Assembly: GCF_003967195.1 (NCBI RefSeq)
Contig: NZ_AP018725.1
Coordinates: forward strand, 1,550,001 to 1,614,000
Direction of reading: 5' to 3'
Length of the DNA: 64,000 nt
Origin: Sulfuriflexus mobilis
GTDB taxonomy: Bacteria; Pseudomonadota; Gammaproteobacteria; AKS1
In this document: piece by piece, positions 46,341 to 55,016 of the stretch
How positions within the stretch are numbered: the stretch's first letter is position 1
Layout of the letters: every line of letters starts with the position of its first letter
Notes under the pieces: model-generated
What the model was told of the DNA's origin: nothing
Databases searched by the model: none
The model's input: only the letters and a program-made list of their open reading frames with translations
Translations under genes and position numbers: made by a program

Positions 46341-46368
46341 TTGCCAATAATTGTATTGGGTATACTAT
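46341..46368 (+). promoter_or_regulatory. Likely sigma-70 promoter of the lapA-corA-zntB unit
   Basis: TTGCCA (46341-46346) and TACTAT (46363-46368) are separated by 16 nt and lie 34 nt before the start codon of the small LapA-domain gene. The region is the divergent spacer with the beta-CASP hydrolase. Confidence 0.5.
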
Positions 46369-46401
46369 AAATAAATAATACTTCCTCATGGTGCGTAAAT
46401 A

Positions 46402-46602
46402 ATGAATATCAAGGCATACATCGGCTTGGTACTGCTGCTTCTGGTCGTGGTTTTTACCGTACAGAATGCCAGCGTGATAGATATCCAGTTACTCTTCTGG
46501 AAAATAAGTATGTCCAGATCGCTAATGATCTTTTTTGTACTGGCCATCGGCATCATCATCGGCTGGATCACTGCAGGGCATTTTCATAAAAAACGTAATT
46601 AG
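46402..46602 (+). CDS. LapA-domain (DUF1049) small membrane protein
   Basis: A 66-residue protein with two membrane helices (GLVLLLLVVVFTVQNA and SLMIFFVLAIGIIIGWI) around the family signature FTVQNASVIDIQLLFWKISMS. LapA/YciS proteins work with LapB in regulating lipopolysaccharide synthesis in enterobacteria. There is no LapB neighbour here, so the link is only by family. The gene starts the plus-strand unit with corA and zntB, 20 nt before corA. Confidence 0.85.
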   Translation: MNIKAYIGLVLLLLVVVFTVQNASVIDIQLLFWKISMSRSLMIFFVLAIGIIIGWITAGHFHKKRN

Positions 46603-46622
46603 CTCAGAAAAAAGAGCATGCC

Positions 46623-47699
46623 ATGACCTATTTTACAAAGTTATACCACCCCCCCGGCACCTCGCCGGGCACCCTGACTGAGAGAGTTTTGCCAACGACT
46701 GGTGAAGTCAGGATCAACCTGATTGATTACTCTGATAGCAACTTTATAGAAAAACAACTGGCCACTGCAGAGGATTGCCTGCCGTTCCTGAAACAGCCCA
46801 CGATTAGCTGGATCCATATCCAGGGCCAAGCCACCCCAAAAACCCTGCAGGAATTTGCGGACATATTTTCACTCCACTCGCTGGCACTGGAGGATATTCT
46901 CAACACCGGTCAGCGGCCAAAAGTCGAAACCTATGATACTCAGATATTTGCCATAACCAGCCTGCCGGTTATGCTAGATGGCGTCACCATCAGCGAACAG
47001 GTCAGTATCTTTACCGGTAAAGATTACATAATCAGTTTCTACACGGGTACCAGCGACCCCTTTGAGCCTGTACGCAAACGACTGCGTAATCACAGCGGAA
47101 AGATCCGATCACGTAAGGCCGACTATCTGTTGTATTGTCTATTGGATATCATCATCGACGAAGGCTTTCCTGTACTGGAGAGTTTCGGTGAACAAGTCGA
47201 AGTCCTAGAGGAAGAATTGCTGGAGAAACCTGGCAGAAACACCCTGAGAAAGCTGCATGCAATCAAGCGCGAACTATTATTACTGCGCCGTATGTTGTGG
47301 CCCCAGCGCGAACTACTCAACAAACTCATCCGTGATGAAAATGAGCTTTTGCATGAAGACACCAAAGTCTATCTGCGTGATTGCTATGACCATACCGTGC
47401 AAATAATGGACCTGCTTGAGACTTACCGTGACATGACGGCAAGTATGCTGGATGTTTACCTTTCCAGCATTAGTTACCGATTGAACGATGTCATGCGTGT
47501 ATTAACAATCATTGCCACTATTTTTATCCCACTGACCTTCATCGTCGGTGTCTACGGCATGAATTTTACTGTTAACACCAATAGTCCCTGGGCAATGCCG
47601 GAACTAAACTGGTATTACGGGTACCCGGCGCTATGGGGTCTGATGATCTGCATTGCAGCTGGCATGATTATTTATTTCAAACGCAAAGGCTGGTTTTAA
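46623..47699 (+). CDS. corA: CorA magnesium/cobalt transporter
   Basis: A 358-residue protein with the CorA architecture: a cytoplasmic N-terminal funnel (about 1-290) of alpha/beta and long helices, then two C-terminal membrane helices. The selectivity signature YGMN is present in FIVGVYGMNFTV at the end of the first helix. Pentameric CorA lets Mg2+ enter along its gradient. The second CorA-type gene follows within 32 nt, suggesting an operon of two related channels. Confidence 0.92.
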   Translation: MTYFTKLYHPPGTSPGTLTERVLPTTGEVRINLIDYSDSNFIEKQLATAEDCLPFLKQPTISWIHIQGQATPKTLQEFADIFSLHSLALEDILNTGQRPKVETYDTQIFAITSLPVMLDGVTISEQVSIFTGKDYIISFYTGTSDPFEPVRKRLRNHSGKIRSRKADYLLYCLLDIIIDEGFPVLESFGEQVEVLEEELLEKPGRNTLRKLHAIKRELLLLRRMLWPQRELLNKLIRDENELLHEDTKVYLRDCYDHTVQIMDLLETYRDMTASMLDVYLSSISYRLNDVMRVLTIIATIFIPLTFIVGVYGMNFTVNTNSPWAMPELNWYYGYPALWGLMICIAAGMIIYFKRKGWF

Positions 47700-47731
47700 G
47701 ATTTTCAATTGGCCCTATACAGGTAATATCT

Positions 47732-48712
47732 ATGAGCAATAATAATACTCAAGGGCTTATATCCTCCTATCTCCTCGACGGCAAAGGTGGAGGGAAATCA
47801 TTAAGCTGGGATGATATTTATAAGGATACTTCAGCATCCGGGGTCACCTGGCTGCACCTCGACTACACTCACCCGAAATCACAGGATTGGCTTAAAAACA
47901 AAAGCGGCCTCGACCCCATAATCATTGAGGCACTGCAGGCCGAGGAAACCAGGCCCCGCGGGGTTTTGATGCAAGATGGTTTATTGGTCACTCTGCGTAG
48001 TGTCAACATGAATCCTGGCGCCGAACCTGAAGACATGGTGTCTATCAGAGTCTGGATTGATAAAAATCGCATTATCAGTACGCGACATCGCCGTCTGCTG
48101 TTTATGGACGACATTCGAGAAAGTATAGAACTTGGTCTGGGGCCAAAAATGCCTGGTGAATTTCTAGTGCATTTGGCTGACCGCCTGAGTGAACGCATGG
48201 CTTATGTCATCGATAATGTCGATGAAACAGTAGACAAACTGGAAGAAGAAGTATTAACGGCAGAGAGTTACCAGCTGCGCGCAAAGATTGCTAATGTCCG
48301 CCGCGAGACAATTGAGTTGCGGCGTTATCTAGCCCCTCAACGTGAAGCCATGTCACGGCTGTATAATGAACGCGTTGAGTGGCTGACAGATGTAGATCGT
48401 ATGCACCTACGTGAGACTGCCGACAGGACCATGCGTTACATTGAGGACCTTGATTCCGCCCGTGACCGGGCCACGGTTACCCATGAGGAATTACTCAGTC
48501 GTTTGTCTGAACAGATGGATCGCAGAATGTATGTGCTTTCAATTGTTGCCGCAGTATTTTTACCGCTCGGATTTCTGACCGGACTGTTGGGTATCAATGT
48601 TGGCGGTATCCCTGGTGCCGAAGACAAAAATGCCTTCCTGGAATTTATTATTATACTTGGCGTGGTAGTGGTATTTCAGATAACACTATTCAAATGGAAA
48701 AAATGGATGTAG
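47732..48712 (+). CDS. zntB: ZntB-like CorA-family transporter
   Basis: A 326-residue CorA-superfamily protein. After a cytoplasmic domain and a long helix (about 180-270), two membrane helices follow. The loop reads GINVGGIPG, the signature that separates ZntB (zinc transport) from true CorA (GMN). In Salmonella, ZntB was first described as a zinc exporter and later as a proton-coupled importer, so the direction cannot be assumed. The start at 47732 was chosen because the frame upstream overlaps corA and lacks a family match. Confidence 0.9.
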   Translation: MSNNNTQGLISSYLLDGKGGGKSLSWDDIYKDTSASGVTWLHLDYTHPKSQDWLKNKSGLDPIIIEALQAEETRPRGVLMQDGLLVTLRSVNMNPGAEPEDMVSIRVWIDKNRIISTRHRRLLFMDDIRESIELGLGPKMPGEFLVHLADRLSERMAYVIDNVDETVDKLEEEVLTAESYQLRAKIANVRRETIELRRYLAPQREAMSRLYNERVEWLTDVDRMHLRETADRTMRYIEDLDSARDRATVTHEELLSRLSEQMDRRMYVLSIVAAVFLPLGFLTGLLGINVGGIPGAEDKNAFLEFIIILGVVVVFQITLFKWKKWM

Positions 48713-48751
48713 CCAGCCTGTCATATAGTGATTGCCTGCCGGGACCAAATG

Positions 48752-49255
48752 CTATTTTGCTAAGCCCGCCTCGCTGCACAGCGGTTTTTTTGTGAAGGTC
48801 TTTGCCGGGTCAATGATAAAGTGTTGCTCGAGGAAAGAACGACCAATTAAAAGCTGGTAATTCATGCCTTTACGATCGACAAGATTGACTTCAGTTTGCC
48901 GGTAAGTGCCAGACAGACATATCCCCAGTTTAATCACAGGCCTTTTCTGTGATTCGCCGAAATGGCGCTTAATCGTTCCCATGCGTTCGATTTTGCGCTC
49001 AAGCGTAAGGGCCGTGCCAATGCCATCTTTAATTGTAAAGCGGATCCATTTTTTTCCATTACGCTCTATAAAATTAAAGCATTCACAACCCAGCGAGGTC
49101 GTCTTGGCCCCCGTATCAAGCTTGGCCTTTAATTCAATACCGCCCGGATATATACGGGCATTCTCTACCCACCCCAGCACTTCCTTCGCCGCAATTGTCT
49201 GGTTGAGGCAAAGGAGTGTGATTAATGCCAAAAGAAAATAATAGATTTTACGCAT
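48752..49255 (-). CDS. Exported retropepsin-like 'ATP-dependent zinc protease' family protein
   Basis: A 167-residue protein with a clear signal peptide (YYFLLALITLLCLNQTIAA) and an aspartic-protease-like motif LDTGAKTTSLG in the family annotated as putative ATP-dependent zinc protease (RimB-like). It should act in the periplasm. Family members accompany RimK-type ATP-grasp ligases and the 7TM transglutaminase-like protein; here the divergent neighbour is that 7TM protein. A role in cleaving or trimming ligase-modified peptides is the usual hypothesis, not established for this protein. Confidence 0.8.
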   Translation of the reverse strand: MRKIYYFLLALITLLCLNQTIAAKEVLGWVENARIYPGGIELKAKLDTGAKTTSLGCECFNFIERNGKKWIRFTIKDGIGTALTLERKIERMGTIKRHFGESQKRPVIKLGICLSGTYRQTEVNLVDRKGMNYQLLIGRSFLEQHFIIDPAKTFTKKPLCSEAGLAK

Positions 49256-49399
49256 ACGCGTACACCTTGTGCTTAAGACTTACCCCGACCCGGATGCTTT
49301 CCGTTTGTTTTCGAGTTTCCCAGAGTAAAATAACTATACACCATGACACTAATAATTTATATTGGCCAGCATACTAAACCACCATTTTCCTTAATAAAA

Positions 49400-49411
49400 A
49401 CAGTATACTGT
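49400..49411. promoter_or_regulatory. 12-bp palindrome in the divergent protease/7TM spacer
   Basis: ACAGTATACTGT is a perfect palindrome 34 nt before the start of the 7TM gene and within the shared promoter region of the two divergent genes (49256-49445). It contains TATACT, which could be a -10 box for the 7TM gene, so the palindrome could equally be a chance feature of a promoter. Confidence 0.35.
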
Positions 49412-49445
49412 AGGCCATAAGACAAACCCAAAAACAACGATAACC

Positions 49446-51071
49446 ATGCGAAAATTGATTGCACAGAAAAAAGCAGCGGCTGGATATACCCTATGGGTCA
49501 TTATTGTGCTTACTATCATTGGAATAGCAGCGATTTCGGCTCGTCTCATGCTATCCGAGCAATTCAAGGTTCCTGGTGGCGATACCATTTGGACGGTGAA
49601 TATTGCTATCCAGATCCCGCCCGCATCCAGGAATGCGCGTATACAAATCTCTCCCCCCTGGGATACAAAACACAGTCGCGTCATTGCACAGAAGCTCAAT
49701 CATCCTGGTCTGCGATTTGTACGCGGGCGATCGGATGACAAACAAAAAAGGGTTATTGATCTAAAGGTTATCTCAGAAGAAATCTCCTACCTGAACGCTG
49801 AATTTACTACGCATCTGAGCGTTATACCTTTATTAAGAGTGAAACAGCCATCGCTGCCTTTATCGCTCGAGAAACGAATGGAGTATCTTGGTTCAAGTGA
49901 CGACATTCACGTAGAAAGTCCTGCTGTCATCAATACACTGAAAAAGATTAGCGTCAGCACCGAGGATAAAACAAAGTTAGCAGAGGATATATTTGAATAT
50001 GTAAATTCCAGAATCATCAAGGATACCAGGCCTGGAAAGAATAACCTAGATAAAGCCCTGAAATCAGGACATGCCTCTACTTTGGTTCGTGCCAAAATAA
50101 TGGTCGCATTAAGCCGTGCGGCTGGAATCCCCGCTCGTATCGTCAGCGGCTTCATCCTTGAAGAAACATTCGATGCCATGCTGTATTACTGGGTTGAACT
50201 GTATCAGGATGAGGGCTGGGTGGCCTATGATCCCGAGAAAGGATATAAAAACACGCTGCCAAATAACTTCTTACCTTTTAACAAAGGTAACGCTGCGATC
50301 GTTATTTCAGAAAAGCCTGTTTCAATTTCCTATGATATAGAACAGCGTTTTGACCCGGAGGGCTTTAATCTATCTACGGAAAAGAGGGTCCGGGATATAT
50401 TTGATCTGGAGAGGTTTCAGATCAGCACCCGCAACACACTCGCTGTAATCCTTCTGCTTCCATTTGGTGCCTTGATTACCACATTGATAAGAACTTTTTT
50501 AGGCATCCGGAGCTATGGCACCTTCACCCCAACACTTATTGCCTTAGCAGCGGTCTATGCCGACTGGGTGATTGCAGTCGTATTGTTAACCATTGTAATT
50601 GCCTTGGGAATGACCGGCAGAACAATTATCCCCGGGAAATTATTGCGTGTACCGCGCCTATCCATAGTTTTTACGATTGTTGCCATGAGTATGGCTATGG
50701 GCGTGTCGCTCATGGATTATTTCGATTATAGTCAGGGGGCACATGTGGTCTTACTGCCGATCGTTATTTTAACGACATTGATTGACCGATTTTACAGTGC
50801 CGCAGATGAGGATGGTATAAAACTGGCCATCAGACGTCTTATCTGGACCATAATTATAGCCATGGCTTGTTATTCGGTATTAAGGCTTGATGACCTTGGA
50901 CACTCACTTTTAGCGTTTCCGGAAATACACTTCTTTACCCTGGCGCTTGTCTTGCTGGTATCCCTATATAAAGGTAAAAAAGTCAGCGATGTCCCATACT
51001 TTTACTGGTTGGCTGAACCGAAAAAGAAGAAAAAGAAGGGCTCTGATGAGACAGTCGAGAATAATTTATGA
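49446..51071 (+). CDS. Inactive transglutaminase-like protein fused to 7 membrane helices
   Basis: A 541-residue membrane protein. An N-terminal helix (about 15-35) leads to a periplasmic domain, then a transglutaminase-like core around AGIPARIVSGF and WVELYQDEGWVAYDPEKG. The catalytic Cys and His are not present: the segment before AGIPAR has GHASTLV, and the His position before WVEL is Tyr. A membrane domain of about seven helices follows (from about 340 to 515), and the tail is Lys-rich. It matches the family of inactive transglutaminases joined to 7TM that is found beside RimK-like ligases. The customary ligase gene is not next to it here; a calcium pump follows convergently. Confidence 0.82.
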   Translation: MRKLIAQKKAAAGYTLWVIIVLTIIGIAAISARLMLSEQFKVPGGDTIWTVNIAIQIPPASRNARIQISPPWDTKHSRVIAQKLNHPGLRFVRGRSDDKQKRVIDLKVISEEISYLNAEFTTHLSVIPLLRVKQPSLPLSLEKRMEYLGSSDDIHVESPAVINTLKKISVSTEDKTKLAEDIFEYVNSRIIKDTRPGKNNLDKALKSGHASTLVRAKIMVALSRAAGIPARIVSGFILEETFDAMLYYWVELYQDEGWVAYDPEKGYKNTLPNNFLPFNKGNAAIVISEKPVSISYDIEQRFDPEGFNLSTEKRVRDIFDLERFQISTRNTLAVILLLPFGALITTLIRTFLGIRSYGTFTPTLIALAAVYADWVIAVVLLTIVIALGMTGRTIIPGKLLRVPRLSIVFTIVAMSMAMGVSLMDYFDYSQGAHVVLLPIVILTTLIDRFYSAADEDGIKLAIRRLIWTIIIAMACYSVLRLDDLGHSLLAFPEIHFFTLALVLLVSLYKGKKVSDVPYFYWLAEPKKKKKKGSDETVENNL

Positions 51072-51185
51072 ACCATGATTGGTAGCATGAATTAGCCAGA
51101 CTGACCCATGATGGCCACTTTACACTCGGGTAGCCTTTCCGCCCTGCCCCTGTAGCTTTTTTGCAAAGTAACGTTAATAATTATA

Positions 51186-53810
51186 TTAGTTACTGTTGTA
51201 AAGAATACCACGACGCACCAGCCACTTTTCAATTTCCACCGCCAGTAAAACCAGTGAGGACAATGCCAGGCAAACGGCAAGGTCGAACATCGGCAGGGCC
51301 TGGGTATGAAATATGCTATTCAGCGCAGGCACATAAATCACCGCCATCTGTAACAGCAGTGTTAGCAATACTGCAGCCAGCATCGGCAGGTTACTGAGCA
51401 AGCCTATGCGAAACAGTGAGGCTCTTTCGCTACGTACAGCCAGTGAGTGAAACAGCTGCGACACGGTAAGTACCGTAAATACCACCGTCTGCCAGTACTC
51501 CACCTCACGGGAAATCGCCCAGGCCATGGCAGCAATGGAAATGCCACCAATAAACAGCCCCACCCAGACGATATGCTGCCACATGCCATGAGCAAAGATA
51601 TTTTCCTCCGGCGGCCGCGGCCGGCGACGCATTATACCCGGCTCGGCAGGCTCGGCAGTCAAGGCCAACCCCGGCAGTCCGTCAGTAACCAGGTTGATCC
51701 AGAGGATATGAATGGGCAACAAGGGTATCGGCAAGCCGAGAAACGGTGCGAGGAACAATGCCCATATCTCGCCTGAATTGGAACTCATCGTATACTTGAT
51801 AAACTTGCGAATGTTATCAAAGATCCGACGGCCGGCCCGCACCGCACGAACGATGGAGGCAAAGTCATCATCCAGCAACACCATATCCGATGCCTCACGC
51901 GCCACATCAGTGCCCTTCTGCCCCATCGCGATGCCGATACCTGCGCGTTTCAGGGCCGGTGCATCGTTCACACCATCACCGGTCATGGCAACAAATTCGC
52001 CGTTTATCTGTAAGGCCTTGACGATGCGGAGTTTCTGTTCGGGCGTAACGCGCGCATACACCCGGACTGATTCAACAACACGGGCAAATTTTTCATCCGT
52101 CAGTTTCGCCAGCTCGTCACCGGTGAGCATGGCCTGCTTATCATCCGTGATACCGAGGCGATGGGCGATGGCCATGGCGGTACCCGGATGGTCGCCGGTG
52201 ATCATGACCGGGGTGATCCCCGCCGTCAGGCAATCCGCCACCGCCTGCGGTACTTCAGGCCGCGGTGGATCGATCAGGGCCACCAGGCCCAGAAACGTCA
52301 AATCCTGTTCGGTCGTCTCCGCGTCCAATGGCTGCGGCAGCGCAGTAAATTCACGCTTGGCGAATGCCAGTACCCGGTAACCCTCGTTGGCCAGTTGCTG
52401 TGCTTCGGCCAATACGGCAGCTGGCTCAAATACCGTAGGCCCATCTTTACCCACAGTCATGTTACATTGCGCCAGTAGCCGTTCCGGGGCACCTTTGATA
52501 TAGGCGATCACACCATCAGGTGACTGATGCAGCGTGGTCATCTGCTTGCGTTTACTATCAAACGGGATGGCGGCCAGCCGCGGTCTCACCTGTTCCAGTG
52601 TAGCCTTGTCGAAACCGGCCTTACCTGCTGCCTCAAACAGAGCCAGTTCCGTCGGCTCACCGGCAGGTTTACCATCCCTCTCCGCCACATCATTGTTCAT
52701 GGCCATGGCCTGTCCCAGCTCTGCCCAAGGGTCACTTGCCTGTGGGTCAGGCAATGACGTATGCCGCTCACCTGTGGCATAGAACAACTCAACGGTCATG
52801 TGGTTCTGTGTTAGCGTACCGGTCTTATCGGCACAGATATAGGTCACTGAGCCGAGCGTCTCCACCGCTGGCAGATTACGCACCAGGGCATTGTGCCGAA
52901 TCAGCTTGTGCGCACCAAGGGCAAGCGAGATCGTCACCACGGCCGGCAGTGCCTCCGGTATCGCGGCAACGGCCAGACTCACGGCAGTCAAAAACATCAA
53001 CAATACCGGCTGGCCTTGTAACAATCCGGCCGTAAACACTATCGCACAAATGGCCAGAACAGCCAGGGCAAGGTAACGACCGAAGCGGGTCAAACGTATT
53101 TGTAACGGTGTCTTTACACCGGCCTCTCCACGCAGTAGTTCGGCGATACGGCCAATCTCTGTGTCCAGACCGGTAGCAACCACAACACCCAGGCCACGTC
53201 CACGGGTGATCAGGCTACTCTTGAAGGCAAGATTCTGACGGTCGCCCAGTGGCAGGTCGGTTTCGCCTAATCGCTCATGCTGCTTTTCGGCGGGATGAGA
53301 TTCTCCGGTCAGGGCTGATTCATCGGCCAGCATTTCTTCCACTTCCAGCAGACGCAAATCGGCAGGTACAATATTGCCCGCTTCCAGCAATACTATATCC
53401 CCTGGCACCAGTTCCAGCGCCGCCAGGGTAACCGTTTGACCATCGCGCAACACTCGTGCCTCTGGCGCAGCCATTTCCCGCAAGGCCGCTACGGCGCGCT
53501 CGGCCCTGAATTCCTGCACCGCACCGATTATGGCATTGAGCAACACGATCACCAGAATGGCAATCGTATCCTGGGGTTCACCGATAAAACCGGAAATCAA
53601 TGCTGCCACCAACAACACGACGATCATGAAATCGGTAAACTGCCCAACAAGTATGCCCAACAAGGAACGACGTCGTTTTTCGGGAATGGAATTCAGACCG
53701 TGTTCAGCCAGACGTTTTTGAGCATCTTCTGTGCTCAGACCGGCTACAGAAGACGCCAGGTGCAGCAATGCTTCGTCAGCCTCAATACTGTACCACTTAA
53801 TTGGTGACAT
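51186..53810 (-). CDS. Calcium-type P-type ATPase (PacL/PMR1-like)
   Basis: An 874-residue type IIA pump. Motifs: TGES in the actuator (near residue 168), M4 VAAIPEALPA, phosphorylation site CADKTGTLTQN with Asp328, [13 protein letters not shown] and the M6 ion site NLVTDGLPGLALTAEPAE. The M4 and M6 residues match Ca2+ (or Mn2+) pumps, unlike the other P-type ATPase in the window. The ATG at 53810 lies one base after the stop of the upstream VIT-like gene and has AGGG at 7 nt. The upstream in-frame ATG at 53825 lies inside that gene. Confidence 0.9.
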   Translation of the reverse strand: MSPIKWYSIEADEALLHLASSVAGLSTEDAQKRLAEHGLNSIPEKRRRSLLGILVGQFTDFMIVVLLVAALISGFIGEPQDTIAILVIVLLNAIIGAVQEFRAERAVAALREMAAPEARVLRDGQTVTLAALELVPGDIVLLEAGNIVPADLRLLEVEEMLADESALTGESHPAEKQHERLGETDLPLGDRQNLAFKSSLITRGRGLGVVVATGLDTEIGRIAELLRGEAGVKTPLQIRLTRFGRYLALAVLAICAIVFTAGLLQGQPVLLMFLTAVSLAVAAIPEALPAVVTISLALGAHKLIRHNALVRNLPAVETLGSVTYICADKTGTLTQNHMTVELFYATGERHTSLPDPQASDPWAELGQAMAMNNDVAERDGKPAGEPTELALFEAAGKAGFDKATLEQVRPRLAAIPFDSKRKQMTTLHQSPDGVIAYIKGAPERLLAQCNMTVGKDGPTVFEPAAVLAEAQQLANEGYRVLAFAKREFTALPQPLDAETTEQDLTFLGLVALIDPPRPEVPQAVADCLTAGITPVMITGDHPGTAMAIAHRLGITDDKQAMLTGDELAKLTDEKFARVVESVRVYARVTPEQKLRIVKALQINGEFVAMTGDGVNDAPALKRAGIGIAMGQKGTDVAREASDMVLLDDDFASIVRAVRAGRRIFDNIRKFIKYTMSSNSGEIWALFLAPFLGLPIPLLPIHILWINLVTDGLPGLALTAEPAEPGIMRRRPRPPEENIFAHGMWQHIVWVGLFIGGISIAAMAWAISREVEYWQTVVFTVLTVSQLFHSLAVRSERASLFRIGLLSNLPMLAAVLLTLLLQMAVIYVPALNSIFHTQALPMFDLAVCLALSSLVLLAVEIEKWLVRRGILYNSN

Positions 53811-53811
53811 C

Positions 53812-54396
53812 TTAATGCCCTGCAAACAGATAGATAAGTGCGGCAGTCATTACGGCAACCAACAAGGTCTGCAGACCGCTGCGTAGCCATGATATGTCTG
53901 CGATGCGGCCAAGAAAAACGCCAAGCAGAAAGATAAGCAGCAGCGCGATAATAATGGCGGCATAAAGCGGTGATAAAGGCAGGGGAATACCCGCGCTCGA
54001 TAACCATAACGGTATCAGGATCAGAAGTGAAATAATGAGAGGCGCTGCACCGTTAACCAGGGCGATTAATAATGGTACCAGGCGCGCCGCCTCACCATGC
54101 GCACTTTCCTGAAGATCGGTGACCATCGCGCCTTCGAGCTTTCCCAGGGCACGTTTTCGTTCTGCCGCCTCACTAACATAGGCGCTACTCAATCCACTCA
54201 TTCCCAGTGCAATCGCTGCACCCAGGCAGGCATTAATAATGACCGATAAATCAGCAGATGTACTCAGGAGAAACCCGATAATAAGACCCAGCATGGTGAG
54301 TGCGCCATCAAAGCCGTTGACCACAAAATAGCGCCGCACAATGTCGTGGGTACGGGTGATGCGCAACAGAAATCTTACCTGGTGTAACAGACTCAC
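53812..54396 (-). CDS. VIT1/CCC1-like membrane transporter
   Basis: A 194-residue protein with about five membrane helices. The start of helix 1 reads FVVNGFDGALTMLGLIIGF, close to the conserved GxxDGLxT pattern of vacuolar iron transporter/CCC1 proteins, and a cytoplasmic helical segment (VSEAAERKRALGKLEG) follows helix 2. Family members move Fe2+ or Mn2+. It is the middle gene of DUF211 - VIT - calcium pump, with gaps of 6 and 1 nt. The iron-binding cytoplasmic domain of plant VIT1 is reduced here, so the ion is uncertain. Confidence 0.78.
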   Translation of the reverse strand: MSLLHQVRFLLRITRTHDIVRRYFVVNGFDGALTMLGLIIGFLLSTSADLSVIINACLGAAIALGMSGLSSAYVSEAAERKRALGKLEGAMVTDLQESAHGEAARLVPLLIALVNGAAPLIISLLILIPLWLSSAGIPLPLSPLYAAIIIALLLIFLLGVFLGRIADISWLRSGLQTLLVAVMTAALIYLFAGH

Positions 54397-54402
54397 GACA
54401 GG

Positions 54403-54666
54403 TTAATCAGCTTCACTTTGTACCTCCACTTCGTCTATGCTGTGAAGCGACCCGCCGATACTGGTTATAGTAGACTCGATCATCTCAAAATCGATAGCAC
54501 TTCCTTGCACCTCAACCTGAATCGTTTCAGTATCCTCATCCACCTCAAGAACGGTCAAACGTACCCGATAATCGACTCCTATCTCGGCAATGGCCCGGGA
54601 AAACTCCAGGGCATTCGGTTGATGCGGTTTAAGAATATCCAGAACGACCCTTCTGACGGAAACCAT
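54403..54666 (-). CDS. DUF211 family small protein
   Basis: An 87-residue ferredoxin-like fold protein. The family pattern VRRVVLDILKPHQPNALEF, followed by alternating strands and the C-terminal GGSLHSIDEV, is characteristic of DUF211, best known from archaea. The ATG at 54666 has AGGAG 7 nt upstream. It leads the operon with a VIT-like transporter and a calcium pump; a metal-sensing or chaperone role is inferred only from that context. Confidence 0.82.
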   Translation of the reverse strand: MVSVRRVVLDILKPHQPNALEFSRAIAEIGVDYRVRLTVLEVDEDTETIQVEVQGSAIDFEMIESTITSIGGSLHSIDEVEVQSEAD

Positions 54667-55016
54667 AGCGTTTCTCCTCGTCTGCTTTTCTTCATGCTGT
54701 CGCATGCTCTAAGTATCTCAATAAAGATACGATGCTGCTACAGCAAGCTGATTATATTTCCAATATTGACGCGACCTTTTCTGCTACTCAGACCGGGATA
54801 ATTATTTGTATCCGGGCGGGTCCTGATCCGGGATTATGTGCAGAGTAAATTCAAAGTCACTGTCAAAATAGCAGATTATCCTCCAGCCTGATAGTAGCTG
54901 TATCACTATAGGAAATGGGAGGCCATGAAGACATCGCCCTATTCTTCAGTCAAAAAATGTCTAAAATAACCCTGAAAAACATGCGAACCTCTTAACATCG
55001 CAATCAGGCTGATGAC
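54667..55016. other. Intergenic region without recognised gene
   Basis: About 350 nt between the DUF211 gene and the RimK-like gene, both on the minus strand. It holds the DUF211 promoter and the 3' end of the ligase transcript. No coding frame with a family match, RNA gene, strong hairpin or operator was seen. Confidence 0.6.

Noticed and set aside
49400-49411. Palindrome as a LexA box
   Set aside because: The half-sites are reversed relative to CTGT-N8-ACAG and the spacing is too short. Kept only as an unassigned palindrome.
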